This document shows, one piece after another, positions 60,086 through 64,000 of a DNA stretch of 64,000 nt; position 1 is the first letter of the stretch; each line of letters begins with the position of its first letter. The translations under genes were made by a program, and so were the position numbers. The stretch is taken from assembly GCA_913774625.1 (NCBI GenBank), contig CAJYHL010000016.1:1-64000 (forward strand), written 5' to 3'. The notes under the pieces are model-generated. The model was not told the DNA's origin. It did no database searches and saw only the letters and a list, made by a program, of their open reading frames with translations. The stretch comes from an uncultured Acidovorax sp. (GTDB taxonomy: Bacteria; Pseudomonadota; Gammaproteobacteria; Burkholderiales; Burkholderiaceae_C).

Positions 60086-60978
60086 TGCTCGCCGGCATCC
60101 TGGCTGGGCTCGCCGCCGGCGCGCTCTGGGGGCTGGTGTTCGTCGCGCCTCACGCGGCGCAGGGCTTCGCGGCCACCGACCTGGCGGCCGGCCGCTTCGT
60201 CTCCTATGGCGCCATGGCCCTGGGCATGCTGCTCTGGGGCCTGCGCGGCCAGCCGCGGCGGCCCACGCTGCGCCAGGCGGGCGCGGCGCTCTGGCTGTCC
60301 GTGCTGGGCTTCACGGGCTACTACTTCCTGCTGGTGCAGGCCATACGGCATGCGGGCGCAGAGATGCCGGCACTCATCATCGGCACCATTCCGGTCTGGG
60401 TGATGCTGCTGGGCAAGCCCCAGGGGCTGCGCTGGGCCGCCCTGCTGCCGGGGCTGCTGCTGACCGTGGCCGGCCTGGCGCTGATGGCCGATGTGCCGCA
60501 GGCGGGCGGCGCCCCGGCGGCTGCCGCCTATTGGCAGGGCATAGGCCTGTCGCTGGCGGCGCTGGTGTGCTGGACGGCCTTCGCGCTGCTCAATTCGGCC
60601 TGGCTGCAGCGCCATCCCGAGGTGAGCGCGGCTGACTGGGCCAACTGGCTGGGCGTCGCCACCGGCCTCGGCGGGCTGCTGCTGTGGCTGGCGCTGGGCT
60701 CGCCGCTGCCGGAGCTGGCGCAGCGCCCGGGCTTCGGCGTCTTCGTGCTGGTCTGCCTGGTGGTGGGCATCGGTGCCAGTTGGCTGGCGACGGTGCTGTG
60801 GAGCATCGCCAGCCAGCGGCTGTCGGCCAGCCTTTGCGGCCAGCTGATCGTGAGCGAGACGCTGTTCGCGCTGCTCTATGCCTTCGCCTGGGAGGGCCGC
60901 TGGCCCACGGCGGCGCAGTGGGCGGCGGGCGTGCTGTTCACGCTGGGCATTCTCGCGTCCATCCGGGCGCACCGCTGA
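60085..60978 (+). CDS. DMT/EamA-family transporter
   Basis: A 297-residue inner-membrane protein with ten helices in two EamA repeats (LAGILAGLAAGALWGLVFVA; SLAALVCWTAFALLNSAWL). It is a probable exporter of a small metabolite. It is coupled by stop-start overlap to the SDR gene. Confidence 0.92.
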   Translation: MLAGILAGLAAGALWGLVFVAPHAAQGFAATDLAAGRFVSYGAMALGMLLWGLRGQPRRPTLRQAGAALWLSVLGFTGYYFLLVQAIRHAGAEMPALIIGTIPVWVMLLGKPQGLRWAALLPGLLLTVAGLALMADVPQAGGAPAAAAYWQGIGLSLAALVCWTAFALLNSAWLQRHPEVSAADWANWLGVATGLGGLLLWLALGSPLPELAQRPGFGVFVLVCLVVGIGASWLATVLWSIASQRLSASLCGQLIVSETLFALLYAFAWEGRWPTAAQWAAGVLFTLGILASIRAHR

Positions 60979-61004
60979 TCGCTGAGGCGGCGGGGCCCGC
61001 CGCC

Positions 61005-61913
61005 TCAGCGAACGACCCGGAAGCGGGCGGCGTGCGCGGCCAGCCAGCCCTGGGCCAGTTCGGCCGCGCCGGGCGAATGGATTTCCTGGTCCGGGTGGAA
61101 GTCGCGCCGCAGATAGCGCAGCAGCGCGGGCGTGGTGCGCCAGACCAGTCCATCGCGGCCAAAGAACAGGTCCAGCGCCTGCAGCCAGGTCGATGGGCGC
61201 CAGAGCGTGCCGTCGTGGTGCAGGTTCAGTACCGTCTGGCGCAGGGAGTCGCGCGCGAAGTTCAGCCACACGATCAGGAACCAGCGCACGCGCCAGCGGT
61301 GGTCGCCGCCCGCGGCCTGGTAGAGCGCGAAGGCGACGGAGCGATGCTCGGTCTCTTCGGCGGCGTGCCAGCGCCAGACCAGCTGCATCTCGGGTTCGGC
61401 GCCTTCCAGCCAGCGGTCGTGGCGCAGCGTGCCGTCGGCCAGCAGGGCGGTGAAGTGTTCGAAGGCGCAGGTCGCGGCCAGGGCATGCAGCGGGTGCGGC
61501 GCCTTCTTCTGCAGCAGGGCGATGCGGTCCCGCGCCCAGTGCTGCCAGCGGTTGGGCAGGCCCTGCTTTTCCAGCTGTGCGTTGTAGAGGCCGTGGATGT
61601 GGCGGTGCGTGGCCTCCTGCCCGACGAAGCCGCGCATCTGCTCGTGCAGCTCCTCGCGCAGCGCGGCGTGCTCCGGGCCTTGCGGCAGCAGCGCCATGGC
61701 GTTGCGCACTGAGTCGATGAAGAACTGCTCGCCCACCGGAAAGCTCATCGACAGGGCGTTGAAGAACTGCGTGTGGAAGGCCTTGCCGCCGTGCCAGTGG
61801 CGGCCGAAGCCGCGTTCCAGGTTCACGGCCAGCTTGCGGATGGGCAGCGGGCTGGCGTGGCGGGTGTCCGGCTCTGGTGTGGATTCGGTATGGCCTGCGG
61901 TGCTTGCGTTCAT
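61005..61913 (-). CDS. metal-dependent hydrolase family protein (PF10118-like)
   Basis: A 302-residue helical protein. Conserved metal-type residues: EATHRHIHGLYN, CAFEHFTALLAD and HAAEETEHRSVAFALY, which match the predicted metal-dependent hydrolase family (ferritin-like di-iron pattern). The N-terminal 30 residues are variable. It is divergent from a TetR regulator that may control it. The substrate is unknown. Confidence 0.85.
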   Translation of the reverse strand: MNASTAGHTESTPEPDTRHASPLPIRKLAVNLERGFGRHWHGGKAFHTQFFNALSMSFPVGEQFFIDSVRNAMALLPQGPEHAALREELHEQMRGFVGQEATHRHIHGLYNAQLEKQGLPNRWQHWARDRIALLQKKAPHPLHALAATCAFEHFTALLADGTLRHDRWLEGAEPEMQLVWRWHAAEETEHRSVAFALYQAAGGDHRWRVRWFLIVWLNFARDSLRQTVLNLHHDGTLWRPSTWLQALDLFFGRDGLVWRTTPALLRYLRRDFHPDQEIHSPGAAELAQGWLAAHAARFRVVR

Positions 61914-61960
61914 TGCGATCTCCTTGCGTGGGCCCGTGAAGCCTTGCGGGCAGGGCCGTT

Positions 61961-61977
61961 TCTGAGCATTATTCAGA
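61961..61977. promoter_or_regulatory. possible TetR operator
   Basis: TCTGAGCATTATTCAGA, 5 bp inverted arms around 7 bp, in the 117 bp divergent spacer between the hydrolase and the TetR gene. Confidence 0.4.
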
Positions 61978-62030
61978 TTTGCGCCGCCATCCGCTACTCG
62001 CCTAAAGCTCAGATTTCCAAAGTCCCATCC

Positions 62031-62708
62031 ATGAAGAAGTCCGACGCTCCCAAACCCACGCCGGCCCTGCGCCGCCAGCCCACGCAGGAGCGCGCCCTGC
62101 AGACCATCGAGACGATCTTCGGCGCCACGGCTCAGATTGTGGAACAGCAGGGCGAGGCGGCCGTGACCACCAACCGCATCGCCGAGGTGGCCGGCTTTTC
62201 CATCGGCACGCTCTACCAGTACTTCCCGTCGAAGGAGGCCATCCTGCTGGCCATGGTGGAGCGCGAGCGCAAGCGCGTGCAGAAGCAGATCCAGGAGCTG
62301 CTGGACGCGGCCGTGGCCGAGCGGCGCGAGGTGCGTGCCGTGCTGCGCGAGATGGTGGGCCTGCTGGTGGCCGCCTTCGGCACCGGGCGGTCGCTGGCCG
62401 GGCGGCAGATGGTGCGGCTGGGCTGGCGCATCGACCACCACGACAGCATCACGGCGGCGCTGCGCGAGGGCGCCGAGCGCAATGCGCTGGCGCTGTCGCG
62501 GCTGGTGGAGGAGGGCGGCGACGCCTCGGTGCGCCTGCCCACGCCGGCCATGATGTTCGTGGCCACCCGTGCGGTGATGGGCGCGATCCGCAGCGCCGCG
62601 CTGGAGAATTCGCCGCTGCTGGGCTCGCCCGCGTTCGAGGACGAGCTGGTGCGCATGGTCTGGGGCCTGCTGCGGGCCGATGGCGAGGTGCCACGTGCCG
62701 CGCGCTGA
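62031..62708 (+). CDS. TetR-family transcriptional regulator
   Basis: A 225-residue repressor. The N-terminal HTH (about 20-70) reads RALQTIETIFGATAQIVEQQ, TTNRIAEVAGFSIGTLYQYF and PSKEAILLAMV; the C-terminal helical domain binds an unknown effector. It is divergent from the metal-dependent hydrolase gene, the usual place for its target. Confidence 0.93.
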   Translation: MKKSDAPKPTPALRRQPTQERALQTIETIFGATAQIVEQQGEAAVTTNRIAEVAGFSIGTLYQYFPSKEAILLAMVERERKRVQKQIQELLDAAVAERREVRAVLREMVGLLVAAFGTGRSLAGRQMVRLGWRIDHHDSITAALREGAERNALALSRLVEEGGDASVRLPTPAMMFVATRAVMGAIRSAALENSPLLGSPAFEDELVRMVWGLLRADGEVPRAAR

Positions 62709-62725
62709 ATGCGCCCGGCTGCGCT

Positions 62726-63991
62726 TCAGGTCACCGGCGCCGGGTTGAACAGCACCAGGGCATTGGCCAGCTTCCAGTGCTCGGCCCAAGTCTTTTTGCG
62801 GCCGCTGGCCACGTCCAGCATCAGGCGGAACATCTCCCAGCCCAGCTCCTCGATGGTGGCGTCGCCATCGGCGATGCGGCCGGCGTTCACGTCCATCAGG
62901 TCGTGCCAGCGCCGCGCCAGGTCGCTGCGCGTGGCGACCTTGATGACCGGCACCTCGGCCAGGCCGTAGGGCGTGCCCCGGCCGGTGGTGAAGACGTGCA
63001 GGTTCATGCCGGCCGCCAGCTGCAGCGTGCCGCAGATGAAGTCGCTGGCCGGCGTGGCGGCATAGAGCAGGCCCTTGCGCTGCGCCTTCTCGCCCGGCGG
63101 CACGACGCCGGCGATGGGCGCGCTGCCGCTCTTGACGATGGAGCCCATGGCTTTTTCGACGATGTTGGAGAGGCCCCCCTTCTTGTTGCCTGGCGTGGTG
63201 TTGGCGCTGCGGTCCACGCGGCCCTGGCTCAGGTAGGCGTCGTACCAGGCCATCTCGCGGATCATGGCTTCGGCCACCTCGGGCGTGGCCGCGCGGGCGG
63301 TGAGCTGGTCGATGCCGTCGCGCACTTCGGTCACCTCGCTGAACATCACCGTAGCCCCGGCGCGCACCAGCAGGTCGGTGCAAAAGCCCACGGCCGGGTT
63401 GGCGGTCACGCCGCTGAAGGCGTCGCTGCCGCCGCACTGCACGCCCACCACCAGCTCGCTGGCGGGCACGGTCTCGCGGCGGCGGCGGTTCAGGCGCTCC
63501 AGGTGCGCCTCGGCCTGGCGCATCACCGACTCGACCATGGACATGAAGCCCACATGGGCCTCGTCCTGCAGGCAGACCACGTCCAGCGGCGCTTCTTCGA
63601 GCGTGCGCTCGTCCAGCAGCGGAATGGCGCCGGGCGGCAGCAGGCGCTCGGGCTGGAGCTTCTCGCAGCCCAGGCTGACGACCATCACCTCGCCGCCGAA
63701 ATTGGGGTTGAGGCTGATGTTGCGCAGCGTGCGGATGGGGATCACCGCGTCGGGCGCGTCGATGGCCACGCCGCAGCCGTAGGTGTGGGCCAGGGCCACC
63801 ACGTCGTCGACGTGCGGATATTTCGGCAGCAGCTCGGCCTTGATGCGCTGCACGGCGAATTCGGTCACGCCGGCCACGCATTGCACGGTTTCGGTGATGG
63901 CCAGGATGTTGCGCGTGCCCACCGAGCCGTCGGCGTTGCGGTAGCCCTCGAAGGTGTAGCCCTCGAGCGGCGGCAGGGTCGGCTGCTTCAC
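62726..63991 (-). CDS. UxaA-family sugar-acid dehydratase, large (C-terminal) subunit
   Basis: A 421-residue protein matching the large domain of altronate/galactarate dehydratases: [72 protein letters not shown] and [20 protein letters not shown]. The SAF-type N-terminal domain is absent and would be a separate gene outside the window. I read the GTG at 63991 as start; the true start could lie beyond the window edge. Convergent with the TetR gene. Confidence 0.88.
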   Translation of the reverse strand: MKQPTLPPLEGYTFEGYRNADGSVGTRNILAITETVQCVAGVTEFAVQRIKAELLPKYPHVDDVVALAHTYGCGVAIDAPDAVIPIRTLRNISLNPNFGGEVMVVSLGCEKLQPERLLPPGAIPLLDERTLEEAPLDVVCLQDEAHVGFMSMVESVMRQAEAHLERLNRRRRETVPASELVVGVQCGGSDAFSGVTANPAVGFCTDLLVRAGATVMFSEVTEVRDGIDQLTARAATPEVAEAMIREMAWYDAYLSQGRVDRSANTTPGNKKGGLSNIVEKAMGSIVKSGSAPIAGVVPPGEKAQRKGLLYAATPASDFICGTLQLAAGMNLHVFTTGRGTPYGLAEVPVIKVATRSDLARRWHDLMDVNAGRIADGDATIEELGWEMFRLMLDVASGRKKTWAEHWKLANALVLFNPAPVT

Positions 63992-64000
63992 GGTGGCGAT

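Noticed and set aside
61005-63881. A 958-codon minus-strand frame apparently fusing the UxaA-type gene to the metal-dependent hydrolase
   Set aside because: Only the 3' 302 codons look like a protein; the rest is a shadow of the TetR gene and of the UxaA frame in another phase.

Overview
The window is a 64 kb stretch of GC-rich chromosome from a betaproteobacterium, most likely of the family Comamonadaceae (Acidovorax/Paracidovorax-like). The evidence is inference from gene content: a five-step hut pathway with HutF and HutG, a kdpFABCDE cluster, Bug-type binding proteins, a glycine-riboswitch-controlled gcvTHP operon, and short palindromes of the GCTAT...ATAGC type scattered between genes. 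No phage, conjugative module, CRISPR array or transposase is visible. Most of the window is ordinary core and metabolic DNA.

Layout. 0-3.1 kb: part of a repeat element, a class III aminotransferase, a cysteine-free IscR-like regulator and a small exported protein. 3.1-11.4 kb: a complete high-affinity potassium system on the minus strand (a small membrane ORF, kdpF, kdpA, kdpB, kdpC, kdpD, kdpE), with a KdpE-like site upstream. 11.6-20.1 kb: hutC and the hutH-U-D-I-F-G genes, with two HutC-like operators before hutH; together they convert histidine to glutamate through formimidoylglutamate and formylglutamate. 20.2-33.7 kb: mixed housekeeping genes (psd, infA, tRNA-Pro, acyltransferase-like membrane protein, 2-hydroxyacid dehydrogenase, acyl-CoA synthetase, PilZ protein, 2OG-Fe oxygenase, UspA, Kup, Bug protein, an orphan formyltransferase and an SDR). 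33.8-37.4 kb: RluA-type pseudouridine synthase, a PAS hybrid histidine kinase and an FKBP isomerase.

37.4-42.8 kb is the main accessory region. It is visibly AT-richer and carries mostly unknown genes: a zinc-ribbon membrane protein with a second, frameshifted copy about 2 kb away, a GFA-family protein, a four-helix membrane protein, a glycine-zipper lipoprotein and a candidate HEPN ribonuclease. 42.8-47.8 kb: gcvP, gcvH and gcvT under a tandem glycine riboswitch. 47.9-50.0 kb: a DUF3455-like lipoprotein and an ECF sigma/anti-sigma pair.

50.1-50.3 kb holds a complete 270 bp inverted-repeat element, a second copy in opposite orientation to the one at the left edge. 50.3-54.5 kb: an AraC regulator divergent from a FAH-family, alpha/beta-hydrolase and amidohydrolase operon of unknown substrate. 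54.6-57.3 kb: a TrpXYZ-like ABC importer. 57.4-62.7 kb: ETF-ubiquinone oxidoreductase divergent from an SDR and a DMT exporter, then a metal-dependent hydrolase divergent from a TetR regulator. The window ends in the large subunit of a UxaA-family sugar-acid dehydratase.

I did not find a clear new multi-gene system. The best candidates for novelty are the accessory region with the HEPN protein and the duplicated zinc-ribbon gene, the tRNA-linked pair of tiny membrane proteins, the extra hairpin inside the glycine riboswitch, and the inverted-repeat element.
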